This document shows, one piece after another, positions 20,240 to 31,451 of a stretch of DNA of 64,000 nt. Numbering within the stretch: position 1 is the stretch's first letter; the number at the start of each line of letters is the position of its first letter. Position numbers and translations under genes: made by a program. The notes beneath the pieces were generated by a model. It saw nothing but the letters and a program-made list of their open reading frames with translations. It was not told the origin of the DNA and did no database searches. Origin of the DNA: Paramicrosporidium saccamoebae (lineage: Eukaryota > Rozellomycota); contig MTSL01000186.1 in the NCBI GenBank assembly GCA_002794465.1, positions 17,620-81,619 on the forward strand, given 5' to 3'.

Positions 20240-20941
20240 ATGGCGGGCTTCACGAGCAATGTCACTCATAAAGTCGACTGCCCCTTGTCTCCACCGCCGT
20301 CATCTTCTCCCCTCAAGTACCACAGGATGATTCACTAAGTTTGAGAAATTACAAGAGGAGTTTTACTGATGAGCGGGAAAATTTACATCGAGCAAAGCGT
20401 AATACGAGTCGAACAAAAGGTGATTGTTCGAAAGGCCTCTAATATTGCTGTAGGCCGACAAAAGGTCTCGTTTTGGACGCTGAAAACTCTTGCAAGTGGG
20501 GATTTTGATCCTAAACGGCTCACCGAGCGCCAGCAAATTGCCTACTTTGCGGCCCAATCTCAGGCTGCCGGGAATCCTTTAATGGCTTCTCCTTTCAGGA
20601 TTGACCGGTTATTAGCGAGTTCCATATCCGAAACTCCGTTAAAGGCCAAAGACAGCCCACAATCTGCTGTTGATAATATTCATCTTGATGAATCGGTTCT
20701 GGATACGATTGTTGATCATGAAGCCCCCGAAGAAGCGGACGGCAGCTTCACTATTGACAAAGATGAGGCTATTAGGGACTTATTTTTGTCTGAATTTTCG
20801 TATTGCGAGAGAGAAAAATCTACGATGACATTAAATTTGGAACAATATGTTCATGCCTTACAGGACATCCAAGCAACGAAAGCAATTATTGCTGCAAGCG
20901 ATCGTGTATTGCGCAAGGATAAGATGGCAAATTTATTGTAG
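20240..20941 (+). CDS. Unrecognised protein gene, start model uncertain
   Basis: I do not recognise this protein. An intron at 20420-20453 (34 nt, GTGATT to CTGTAG with a CTAAT branch-like site) joins an upstream frame (SFTDERENLHRAKRN) to GRQKVSFWTLKTL. The first exon probably starts at the ATG at 20240 (MAGFTSNV, then a Ser/Pro-rich stretch PLSPPPSSSPLK). That needs a further small intron starting at GTACCACAG (20317), whose end I cannot fix. The simple alternative is one unspliced frame from 20369 (190 aa). The shared C-terminal part has LTERQQIAYFAAQSQ, SPFRIDRLL and an acidic helix. SP/PL sites suggest a phosphorylated nuclear or cell-cycle protein, which is speculation. Confidence 0.5.
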
Positions 20942-21050
20942 CTATTCAGATTTTAGAATTATTCTGTATTAATTTGGAGCTTTTATTAATAATTTCACTA
21001 CGCAATGGTACAAGTACTCCCGATATGGGGCCCCTGGAAAGGTCGTTGTC

Positions 21051-21627
<577 letters not shown>

Positions 21628-21676
21628 ATTACCAGTAAATATGTATGAATATCTATCTATTATCTTCTTCAAAAAA

Positions 21677-22270
21677 CTATGTTGTTTTTCTAGACCACAG
21701 CTCGGGAGAATTTCGACGAAGCTGCGTGATATATTCCGCATATAGAGCTACCTCGGCCTCGCGTTTCCTTGCTCGACGCTCTGCTATTTCCATTGGTCGA
21801 TGCTGTTTTAAGTAGAATTCGTCGTTGGTACATTCTTTTGGTTTGAGCCTTGGCATAACTACGGGCACCGCGACCTCATGAAAGCTAGGAGTTAGAATGT
21901 GAGATGTGCTAATTGATGCTTCATCGTCAAGGAAATGATCAGGAGCATCACCTTCTATATCAATTATTGCATCTCTGACATTGCGGCAGGTGTTGCGATT
22001 TGTAGGCTTGACAGTAGCTGTCCTGTTGGCGTTGCTTTGCTCGCCATATCCATTTGAATTATGAACGGCCACCGATTTTGCCTCGTTTTGTTTGTGCAAG
22101 CTTTTTTTGTTCCGGCTCCTATAGCATAGGCGTGCTCGTTTCCGTCGAATTTTCTTTTGAGAACCAGGCGTTATGCTCAATTTCTCAAAGGTTAGAATAG
22201 TAGTCTTTGAGATCTTTTGGCTAAAAATAAGTCGTTGACTTTATCTGTACTGCAGATGACGTGTTTTCAT
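21677..22270 (-). CDS. Small basic protein with PEHE-like domain, two exons
   Basis: 187 aa from exons 22270-22251 and 22220-21677 (30-nt intron). The N-terminus is Lys/Arg-rich (QKKIRRKRARLCYRSRNKK). Residues 115-165 read ILTPSFHEVAVPVV, then TNDEFYLKQHRPMEIAERRARKREA. This follows the PEHE pattern of MSL1/KANSL1 scaffolds (TPSWR...V, then DE.FL.RH...E..ERRR), which bind the MOF-type histone acetyltransferase. If right, it would be a chromatin-complex scaffold. No other domain is seen. Family call is moderate to low; gene structure is good. Confidence 0.5.
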
Positions 22271-22696
22271 ATTGTTCACCGTGAACTAAACAAAACAAGA
22301 CTTTACTGAACATTGTTAGGCGAGTGAACCCATTGGTTACACAGAATCGAGCAACATTGTCCTCCTTACTTCCCCAATCAAGTCTAACAGTTCATGAACA
22401 GAAACCATCTAACAACTATTTAGAAACAATTGAATTGGCATCAAAACCATTTTCTCCATATGTACTTTCGACTCTAATTCCTTCTTCATGGCAGTTGACG
22501 GACCAGCAACATCTGCCTCCTACAAGACTAAATTTCATTGTATCGGAACGGTACTAATGACCTCATCACGTTTCCCAAGCCTTCTAAGAATGAGGAAAGC
22601 ATTAAATTGGTCCTCTCGGTCCAAAATTCTTGCTGCCTCTGCCAAGACATACACTAATGATTACGTTTACGGATCCCCTGTTTGGAAACGAAGATT
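22271..22696. other. Spacer with unassigned open frames
   Basis: The plus strand holds two modest frames (22324-22557, no ATG; 22488-22703). A GTACTAATG-type intron at about 22552 could join them into a protein ending SPVWKRRFI, but no acceptable first exon was found. I recognise no domain. It may be a small gene, a decayed gene or chance. Confidence 0.25.
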
Positions 22697-22823
22697 TATC
22701 TAACAGATTACCATATTCATGACCGACCTATCTAACAAGTTACCATGCTCATGACCGATTTATCTATCAAATTACCATGCTCATGACAGACTTATCTATC
22801 AAATTACTATGTTCATAACATGG
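22697..22823. repeat. 32-bp tandem repeat, four copies
   Basis: Four diverged copies at 22697, 22729, 22761 and 22793 of a unit like TATCTATCAAATTACCATGC followed by TCATGACMGAYT. The last copy overlaps the 3' end of the SF3B1 coding region. Confidence 0.88.
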
Positions 22824-25800
22824 CGTTGGTAAACGGCATTCTCTTCGTCTAGAACTTTTGGAAAGCAAGAAATCAAAGCATCTTGGGATGCAATGTACAG
22901 ATTGTTATAGATCTTCCAGTAAATATCGCGGACACGGCGAGCAGGATGAAAGAGACCCTAACAGAATAAGTACCAGATAATAAATAAATCCTACTTGAAC
23001 GACGTACTGGAATACGGTGCATGGACCTACAGACAACCTGACAGCGTCCATGGATTCAATAACAGCCGTGATTAGATGAGGATTGGCGTCAAAGACGTTG
23101 GGAATGATGCTGTTAACCAGATGCAAAAGAGCCTCTTCACAGCCGAAGCCAACAACCCCAAGAGCCATGTTTCGCACAGCCATGGCGGCTGTCTGTCTAT
23201 GCACTTGATCACGGTCAATTAGGGCATCCTCAAGGAGTGGAGTAACAGCGTAAATGTAATCCTTACTCATCTCGCCAATATACTCAAACATAAAGGCCAG
23301 AGACTTGAGCACGCCATTTTGGACGTTCATTTCCGGCACACGATACTCATTCATCAAAGCAGGCAAGACGGTAAATGGCGCACAGGTTTCGGCAACAATT
23401 GCAATGGCAATGGTGGTACATACGCGATTCTGGCGTTCTTGCACTTTCAAGTTATTCAACAGTGCGGCCAGAACATCATGAGGCCCAACAGCCTTGGCAA
23501 TGTATCCAAACGTATTGATGGCCGCACGGCGAATCGACTTTCGATGAGCTTTTAACATGTCGAGTAGCTCGAAACAAATTCTCATCCATTCCCTTCCATT
23601 GACGGCTTCTGCGGCACGATCTGCAATTCGACCTACCAGCTCAATACAATTTTCTTGAACCTTTTCATGCCGATTCCGTAAAATAGGCGTGAGGCGTGGC
23701 AGCAAGTCTTTGATGGGGGGCTTCATCCGACTCATTCCAATGACACTGATAATTGACTTTAACGCTCCTAGAATACTACCCAATACATCGGGGTATTCTT
23801 CGCCAAGATTTTCGTACAAGACAACGCTCAGTTTGGCGAGAGTGCCTTCTTCATTACAGAGGGCCATGGTGGGTGCAACACGACTAACCAGATCGGCAGC
23901 GAGCTGTCGAATCTTGGCGGATCTATTTGATAACCTCCACAGAACCAAACTTGAAATTTGTACAAGGTATGGCTTGGCTCTGGTCCCGAGGGCCTTCAAG
24001 ATGCTGCCAAAACCATTCATGACGACATTTGCAATATCATCACTCACTTGTTCCTGGAAAGTGAAGAGAATTCCATCCACAAGCTGCTCTTCTAATCGTC
24101 CAGAAATATCGGCACCACTCAGTTTTGTTAGAATTCGGTCTATGGCCTCAACTGTCATCCGTCTGAATGGCTCTGATTCATCCTTCAAGTTACCAACGAT
24201 GCGCCCAATAACCTCAGCTACACCAACTTTGTTAGCAAGTTCCACTGTGGTCTCAATCAACTGTCTCGCATTCCTGCGGTCAAGCGCCATCCTCCTGACC
24301 CAAAAGTACTTGAAAAAGTCTGGTAGTACCTCAGTCCGAAGATAACTGGCCTGGACTCCAGATTTAGAAGCACACTGTTTAACCACTTTCAGGACAATCT
24401 TTTTCATTTCATCATCAGGAGCCTGGAATTCTCGAATGAGAATGGGCATCACCTCCTGGGTATAGTAGCTGGCTTGCTCCTGATCCATCAGCGCGATTAT
24501 GTGTCCAATCGCCTTTAAGGTAGCTGCGAGTGACTTGCCACGGAGTTGACGAACACCCCGCCACATGGGGCCGAGAACAGGCTCGAATGATTCAATTCCA
24601 TACGGAGCAGAGGCTTCGGCCAGCGCTGATACTGCCAAAGACGACATTGTTCTTATCTTGTGTTGCTCGTCATCTAGTCCAAGGGCAACACATTCAACAA
24701 GATTGCGCAAGTGCGGTAAGACTGCACATCCAAGCAGGATGGCAATTTGCTGAATAATCTTAATACCCGTGTGGCGAGCTTGCCACGACTTTTTACTGCG
24801 ACAGACGGCTTTTAAAAACGGGACAACGGACTGGATTCCTAGAGCGGAAGCAACAACTGCAAAAGTACGAGCTGTGGTATTTCGTACATATTCATCGGCA
24901 TGATCAATATCTGGTCTTAGTGTTGCGATCATCGTGGCAAGGCCAGCTGCTTTTGACAAGTTTGAAATAATTTCCCTGCCCTCAACGCGGGCATAATAGT
25001 CTTCCTCGATGAGAAGTGGCTCAATAACAACAAGAATCTTGTGAACATAGGGGCGGACCAAGTCTCCAAGCTTGAACAAGACACGGTCTATGACTTTGAC
25101 GAGCAAATGCCTCTCTTGATCTTCAAGGGCAGGTGCCATTAAAAGAGGAAGAATTTGATCAAACAGTGCCGATGCACCAAAATCACGTGCTTTTTCCGTT
25201 ATCTGTCGTAAAGACTGACGTCTCATTTGAGGTGTCCCGTTTTTGATCCTAAGTAAGAGTTTCAAAATTTTCCGTTCCTTGGCTTCCTCAATTGTCATTT
25301 GCTCATCTGGTTTGCTCTCCATTAATTTTCCAAAATACTGATAATCCTCAGGCTTAATGGCCGGCAAATCTTCGTCAGGAGGTTGAAAGGTTGCAGAAGC
25401 ATTAGAGACAGACATTAGTGACTCGTGCATCCGAAAACCATCCTCTTCACCTGGAGCTGGAGTTGCAGCCAACTTGCGGGAAGGAGTTACGGGAACATAG
25501 GAAGCAGGAGGCACAAGGACCGAGTATCCTTCACTCGGCAATACTGAATCGAGTTCATCGTCAGTCATAAATCTGTTTCGTGCTTCTAATTCCCTTTCCC
25601 ACCTCATTGCAAGTGACTGATCCGGGTTAACAGAAATTGAACCCGGAAGGAACGCCAGGGAACTCCCAGAAGAGTTTGAATCGGTTCGTCTTGGAGTAGC
25701 TGACGCTACGACATTAACTGGCGTCTCATCCCAGCGAGTTTTGGCCCTTCGAGGTGTTTCGGCAACATGCGTGGGAGCAACTGGAGTCTCATCCCATCTA

Positions 25801-26255
25801 TTTCTATTCTTGCTGCGCGGTGTGGCTGCTACTCCTGCCTCGTCCCATTCAGATCTCCCAATTTTTCCTCCTTCATCGGCAGAAGTATCAGGTGTAGGCA
25901 TGTCCCATCGACGCCTCTTTGACGGGCCGGCAGACGACGATGCGCTCTGTGGTTCCTCTCTCCTCTTTTCATACAATTTGCGTTCCAATTCATGCTTCTC
26001 ACGTTCCAATTCACGTTCTTTCATAATTTCAGCATAGCTAGAGGCGCCCGAGTCTAGCGTGTCCATTCTGTCAGGAGAGACTGTGCGTATTCTGCGCTGT
26101 TTATATTCATCCTCACGGTCAGCAATACGAGAGGATTTACGGGAATCTTGGGCTTGTCTGTCAGCTTCGTCCTGTCCATCCTCAAGCACCTTTTTTCGCT
26201 CTTCAATATAAAGCCTTGGGTTATTGAGAGGCCTACCTTTGTCGAATTCGGACAT
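22799..26255 (-). CDS. HSH155: Splicing factor SF3B1 (Hsh155/Prp10), two exons
   Basis: 1139 aa from exons 26255-22995 and 22957-22799 (37-nt intron). It is the U2 snRNP HEAT-repeat scaffold that clamps the branch-site helix. The N-terminal 245 residues carry U2AF-ligand motifs centred on RW or EW ([34 protein letters not shown]). HEAT repeats fill residues 330 to the end. The residue matching human K700 is kept in DDEQHKIRT, and [20 protein letters not shown] matches the conserved core. Removing the intron replaces an aberrant end with [20 protein letters not shown] and a short tail QRHVMNIVI, whose last codons lie in the 32-bp repeat. The tail differs from the usual family end. Confidence 0.95.
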
Positions 26256-26265
26256 CCTGGTGCCC

Positions 26266-26505
26266 CGGCCAATGTTGGTGTGTCACTGTATGAGCGATGT
26301 GGGGGAAGGGGTGATGTGGGAGATGTAAAAAATGTGAGAGACGTGGGAGATGTAAGGAATATGAGATATGTGAGAGAATCTATCCTATTTACGGACCAGA
26401 CAGAATCTTTAATAAAACATATAGTATCTTAATAAACTGCCGTCTACAACACAACACAACACAATATAGCATAGCATAGCATAACATAGCAAAACATAAC
26501 GGGAT
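26266..26505. repeat. Purine-rich and pentanucleotide repeats
   Basis: 26280-26380 is a degenerate GTGRGAGAYGT-type run (GTGGGAGATGTAAAAAATG, GTGAGAGACGTGGGAGATGT). 26443-26505 holds ACACA/AACAC runs passing into TAGCA repeats (TAGCATAGCATAGCATAACA). They occupy the shared upstream region of SF3B1 and the CH-domain gene. Confidence 0.75.
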
Positions 26506-26711
26506 CAAGGCTGTTAATAATAAGCGGTACTGTCTAATAGGAGTACTACTGCAAACCTCGCAGGTACGATGACTGGAGTGTATGGTCAAGTATACTTACC
26601 ATGCAGTCTAAATGCCGTATCTAGGCAACCGAATTGGGCGAATGGCGTTGCAGCAATAGTTATTGAATAATCAAACAATACCACTGTGCAGACACTGCGA
26701 TACTAAGCAGC

Positions 26712-28232
26712 ATGGTTGAAGGTCTACGAAATATGGAAGCCTCCCAGTCGGATGCTCTGAACCACGAAGTATCTGCCTTTTGTCTTCACCTGAATACCAT
26801 ACTTGCCACCTCTGAAGATTTGGGACGCTATCTTCCTCTAACAGAGAACAACTTATTCGAGAATCTTCGAGACGGCGTAGTCTTGAGCCACCTCCTCCAT
26901 CATTATTATCCTGGATCAATTCGGTTGGAATCGCTGGTCAGGGGATTGGATTTGAGTCAGATGAACCAGGTTCATACCAAGGTGATCTTTGAAGTTAACG
27001 CCAATCTCAACCTCGTCGTCTCTTCTGCCAAATCTATCAAGAATTTAGTGATTGTAAATCTTGGGGCTGAGGATATTCTGAACTGCAACCGAGATCTGGT
27101 GCTAGGATTGCTGTGGCAAATTTTCAACACTAAAATGGCCAGCAATATTAATCTTCAGGCTCACCCTGAGCTAGTAAGACTGGTCGAGGAGAATGAAACT
27201 TTGGCATCTCTTGTACAACTTAAACCAGAGGCACTACTGAATCGTTGGTTTAACCATCATCTGAAACGATCGGGTACGGAGCGTCGCGCGTCCAACCTTG
27301 GCCGTGACTTGATAGATTCAGAGCTGTATGTTCGGCTGATGCATCAAGTAGCCCCCAAGACAGTTTTCCAAGAAGACATTGAAGAAGTCATGGCAATTCC
27401 CTCAGACTCACATGAGGGCCTCTTGAAGCGAGCCGGAAAGGTCGCCGATCTGGCCCAAAGACTCGGGTGCCAAGAGTTTGCCTCTCCAGAAAATCTTGTA
27501 CAAGGCCATCCCCGTCTGAATTACGCCTTTACCGCCACCCTTTTTAACAAAAACATTGGACTGACTCTTGCGTCGGACGAAGATGTCCAACAGCTTCGTG
27601 ATCAACTCAATGAGTCTTTAAAAGAGAACACTGAACTAAAGACGGAAATCCAGTTAATAGAGTTTGGATTGGCAACCACAACTGAAAGGTTCCAGGCGGA
27701 TATGGATTTGCTTAAAGAGGAGATGTGCAAGCAAGAAATCGCAAAAAAAGCTGAGCTGGAGGAGCAATCGAATCGATTTGAATTGGCCAAAGAAGAGCTT
27801 GCATCACAATATCAAGACAGTCTCGAATCGGCCCTTGAAAGTGAAAAGCGCACACACCAAGACGAAATGTGGGATTTGCTTCTCAAGCAAAAGGAATCAT
27901 GCAGACAATTGCTCGGAATCCTGGGTATCCTCCGTCAGCAATTCACTACCGAAGAGCTAGAAGCTGCAAAATTCCAAGAGCCCGCGGGCGATGAACTTGA
28001 AATGGATTCGATTATCAGGGGGATCGGGGAGCTCTCCAGTAATTCCAGTCGCAAGGTAATTTCACTGGAAGCTGCTTCAGAGCATCTTCGTACGTCGGTC
28101 GCTCATAAAGAAAAGGTCAACGAGATTATGGGAGACAAGATTCGCGAGTACACTGAACAAGTCATTCATTGCAAGAAAGATGCGTCGCGCCGTGGATCCC
28201 TGCTTCGGAGAATTTTCACACAGGAAAAGTGA
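26712..28232 (+). CDS. Fimbrin-like tandem CH-domain protein with coiled-coil tail
   Basis: 506 aa, single exon. Residues 20-137 and 150-280 are two calponin-homology domains closest in pattern to the first actin-binding domain of fimbrin/plastin: LFENLRDGVVLSHLLHHYYPGSI, SAKSIKNLVIVNLGAEDI, LVLGLLWQIFNT, then KPEALLNRWFNHHLKRSG and LGCQEFASPENLVQGHPRLN. Normal fimbrin has EF hands before and two more CH domains after. Here both are missing, replaced by about 215 residues of coiled coil (285-500). Two actin-binding modules could come together by dimerising through the tail. The architecture is read directly; actin bundling is inferred. Confidence 0.78.
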   Translation: MVEGLRNMEASQSDALNHEVSAFCLHLNTILATSEDLGRYLPLTENNLFENLRDGVVLSHLLHHYYPGSIRLESLVRGLDLSQMNQVHTKVIFEVNANLNLVVSSAKSIKNLVIVNLGAEDILNCNRDLVLGLLWQIFNTKMASNINLQAHPELVRLVEENETLASLVQLKPEALLNRWFNHHLKRSGTERRASNLGRDLIDSELYVRLMHQVAPKTVFQEDIEEVMAIPSDSHEGLLKRAGKVADLAQRLGCQEFASPENLVQGHPRLNYAFTATLFNKNIGLTLASDEDVQQLRDQLNESLKENTELKTEIQLIEFGLATTTERFQADMDLLKEEMCKQEIAKKAELEEQSNRFELAKEELASQYQDSLESALESEKRTHQDEMWDLLLKQKESCRQLLGILGILRQQFTTEELEAAKFQEPAGDELEMDSIIRGIGELSSNSSRKVISLEAASEHLRTSVAHKEKVNEIMGDKIREYTEQVIHCKKDASRRGSLLRRIFTQEK

Positions 28233-28355
28233 ATTGCGAGTGTGGGAGTCAAGTAAGGACCCTTTATTAGAGCCCTTGATCCGTAGTTATACTATCTCAC
28301 AGTGAGCATGACTACCGAATAAACAAATTGTGTACAGAGTTTAATCAACTTCTAT

Positions 28356-29424
28356 TCAATAGCTAAGCCATTCGGTGTAATACTGGCAAGTGGAGGGAGT
28401 GACAGGCCCAAAATCACAACATTGATCAAAAATTGGACATGTCCCACAGGGCAAAGAACCGATCATTGACTGCGAGATTGATGACTGTACGGCCTTGTAT
28501 ACATAGATGTTGTCATCTTCGTCATCGGAAACAATTCGAGAGGGAACAGATGCCATGGATACTACTTTTTCAACCAAACCGTCAAATACGAGGCGATTTA
28601 AAAGCATTGAAATGTCTTCTGCGGTTAGCTCAGCCGAAGTAACTTTGCTTTCCTGAACAAAATTTAACACTTGCTCGAGGCCAGGATACCCAACGTAATC
28701 TGCTGGAAGAATATGGCCCGGTTTTGTCGAAGTGCTCTAACAATAAGCACGGATAATTTCTTGGATACCTTGGATACAATGTATCGATGGCAGATTTTAC
28801 ACATTTCTTCAATAAACTCAGTGTCGAGTTCATTTTCACTAAACCACGGGCCACCGGTTATCTCTGCTGACGGGTCCAAATGTGCCAGCATGTATACTTT
28901 ACGAGTAGAATTCTACCAGATGAGAATCCAGATCGAGCTTACCTTGACAGATTTCACCGATTTAATAAGCTTTCGAGACTCTAGTCCGCGCAGGACCTTT
29001 GTTATAATGGTCTGATGCAGGTTGGTGCGGCTTTTTAGATCTTTGGTCCATATTCCCTTATTATCGGATACTTTGATACACTGGTAGACAATTTTTTCGT
29101 CTCCTTCCAGCGCTGCCACCCTACACGTTCAAAAAGTCGGGTATTTGGATGGTACGTTGGCGATTCTTCGACGAGGATGGCGCGATATACAAGCCCTTCT
29201 GGACTCTTTAACAGTTCAAGTTGACCCTACGAATTCTTAGCAACCAGACGCAGTATACCTTTGAGACAAGACTGTTGATAGCAACCACAAGGTCGGCTGG
29301 TGCGACATCGGGATACATGGTCATGAACCCTTTATCGGTGACTCCCTAAAATTAAGAGCCACTAGAATAATTGTACATGAGAACTCTTTGTGCAAAAGTC
29401 CCAAAACAGCGCTTCAGCAGACAT
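28356..29424 (-). CDS. RPC34: RNA polymerase III subunit RPC34 (RPC6), six exons
   Basis: 302 aa from exons 29424-29377, 29345-29259, 29226-29156, 29120-28943, 28912-28769 and 28736-28356; introns 31, 32, 35, 30 and 32 nt. It is a winged-helix initiation subunit of Pol III, related to TFIIE-beta. Winged helices include VALEGDEKIVYQCIKVSDNKG and GLESRKLIKSVKSVK. The signature LAHLDPSAEITGGPWF follows. The C-terminus keeps the four cysteines of the iron-sulfur site (CGTCPIFDQC and CQYY). Each exon join restores the family order exactly. Confidence 0.94.
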
Positions 29425-29459
29425 TTCTCGGATCCCCTGCCAGTCTAGTGTGACATTGA

Positions 29460-29684
29460 TGTGCGAGTATGAGAACATGAAACTATGAGAGTTTTAGAGT
29501 ACGAGAGTGTGAGATTGTGATAATGTGAGATTATGAGAGTATGGGAATGTGTGACTATGAGAGTATGATAATGTTAGATAGTATTTATACAGATCAAAAG
29601 CCTCCGTCTTTACTATAAACACAAATTTCAAGGGAATATCCACAGATCAAATGCCCCTGGCTTTACTACAAACACAAATCTGCT
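29460..29684. repeat. GAGTATGAGA-like repeat and a 53-bp direct duplication
   Basis: 29460-29580 is a degenerate run of TATGAGA/GTGTGAGA units. Two copies of a unit beginning ACAGATCAAA and containing CTTTACTAYAAACACAAATY start at 29589 and 29642. The block fills the space between RPC34's start and the AsnRS stop. Confidence 0.75.
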
Positions 29685-31194
29685 TTAACAAGCTGGACTT
29701 CCCGCTGCTCTAGGAACAAGAGTGACGTCACGGATGTTACTCGTATTTGTCAAGTACTGAAGCAAGCGATCGAAGCCCAGGCCAAATCCTCCATGGGGCA
29801 CAGATCCATATTGACGTAGATCACAATACCAGCGATAATTATCACTTGCAAGTCCAAAATAACTCATGGAAGTTTCTAGGGCATCGAGGCAATCCTCTCG
29901 CAGACTTCCCCCAATAACTTCTGCTACTTTGGGTAACAACAAGTCAAAACAGGCGACTGTAGACCTTTCCCAGTCCTTCCTATCAGATAGATTCTTGTCG
30001 TTGCTCTTCATATAGAAAGCTTTGCACGGAGCAGGATAATCATAAATGAAAACGGGTCCCCCTACTACCACATCTGCAAGATACCTTTCATGTTCTGTCT
30101 GAAGCGGCATTCCCCATTCAATCTCCTTGACAGGACCATGGTCGGTCTTCTGCCCCAAAACTCTAATAGCTTCTCTGTAGGACATTCGCGCAAATGGACT
30201 CAAAAGGACATTTCGTCTTTGAACAAGTTCTTCAGTGTCAAATTGCTCCCAGCCTGGGATATTACTAATTGTGTTCTGAAGCATTGTCTCTGCAAATGAC
30301 ATGAGATCATGCACTGAATCTACAAAGCACATCTCAGCTTCAAGCATTGTAAACTCTGCAAGATGCCGTGAAGTATTGTGCTTTTCGGCACGGAAAACTG
30401 GACCGAAAGTGTACACTCGGTTTAAGGCAGTCGCTGCCAATTCGGCATAGAGCTGTGCAGAAACTGTGAGATAGGCGTCTTTTCCAAAAATTTCATTGCC
30501 GCCTTCAATTTTAAACGCTTCTCCTGCGCCTTCGCAATCAGAAAATGTGATGGAAGGTGTGTGAACTTCAAGAAATTCATTACTAGCAAGGAAATTTCTG
30601 AGCGAGCGTGCAAGCTGACTACGAAGCCGAATAATAGAACTAAAGTGCAAAGTCCGCGGTCTGAGATGTGGAATGGATCTTAGAAAATCAGGACCCAACT
30701 CTTTGTTCTGCACGGGGTATGCCTAAGCACAGCTATTAAAATAGTGTGGTTGTACGTCTCCAGGACATTTCCCCAAGATCTTAATATCAGAAACTCGAAT
30801 TTCTTTCAGTTGCCCTTGGCCGATGCTCGGGGCTAGTGAACCATGGGCCTCAACTGATGCTCCGACCTCTATTCTAGCTTTGTGAGAACAACAACTACAT
30901 ATACACTTACTGGTCCGATTGTGATGGACTGAGCACTAGTTGCACATCTTGTGACGAGATGCCGTCATACAGTGCAAGGAATGAAACATTCTTGTGCCGA
31001 CGAATTGAGCGCACCCAACCATGAACCGACACTTCCGACCCGATTTGGTATCGGCCGATTTCATGCAGTGTTGGTTTCAATTTTACCGCAGAACGCAAGA
31101 GCTCAGAATTTTGAAAAGGCCTCTGGACCGAATAGAACGCTCTTTGTGCATCTCTCGTGAAAACTAAAGCGGTTGAAACTTTGTAGAAACCCAT
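29685..31194 (-). CDS. SLM5: Mitochondrial asparaginyl-tRNA synthetase, three exons
   Basis: 479 aa from exons 31194-30911, 30873-30756 and 30722-29685 (introns 37 and 33 nt). It is a class II synthetase: an N-terminal OB domain (VSVHGWVRSIRRHKNVSFL), motif 2 with VFRAEKHNTSRHLAEFTMLE and motif 3 with GGFGLGFDRLLQYLT. The set SDCEGAGEAF and FIYDYPAPCKAFYMK is typical of AsnRS, not AspRS. The ATG at 31194 begins a presequence-like leader (MGFYKVSTALVFTRDAQRAF). The frame stays open upstream but without an ATG. Confidence 0.92.
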
Positions 31195-31214
31195 AGCACG
31201 GTGTCGGGTTTTGG

Positions 31215-31223
31215 GTATATAAA
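31215..31223 (-). promoter_or_regulatory. TATA-like element before AsnRS
   Basis: Reads TTTATATA on the minus strand about 20-30 bp upstream of the ATG at 31194. Its position supports that start. Confidence 0.35.
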
Positions 31224-31451
31224 CCGACCGGGGCTTGGAAGCGTTATCTTTGCGCACGGGTAATCTCCACCAGTGACGTCCAGACGGAGGTGAGATGATT
31301 GCTAGTTGAAAACTATACCAATACCCCGCGAGAGGTGGTCTCTGACTGCCAATCGCAATTTTTGCAACGTCGCCCTGAAAGGGACTAGCGGCGTCTACAG
31401 TAGTAACAAAATCAACTCTAACTAGAGGAGCAATTTTATTGTCTTGCCGTG

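Noticed and set aside
23689..24345. 218-codon plus-strand open frame
   Set aside because: Antisense to SF3B1 HEAT repeats, no recognisable protein.
26586..26600. U1 snRNA 5' end
   Set aside because: ATACTTACCATG resembles the U1 start ATACTTACCTG, but no Sm site or stem-loops of U1 follow.
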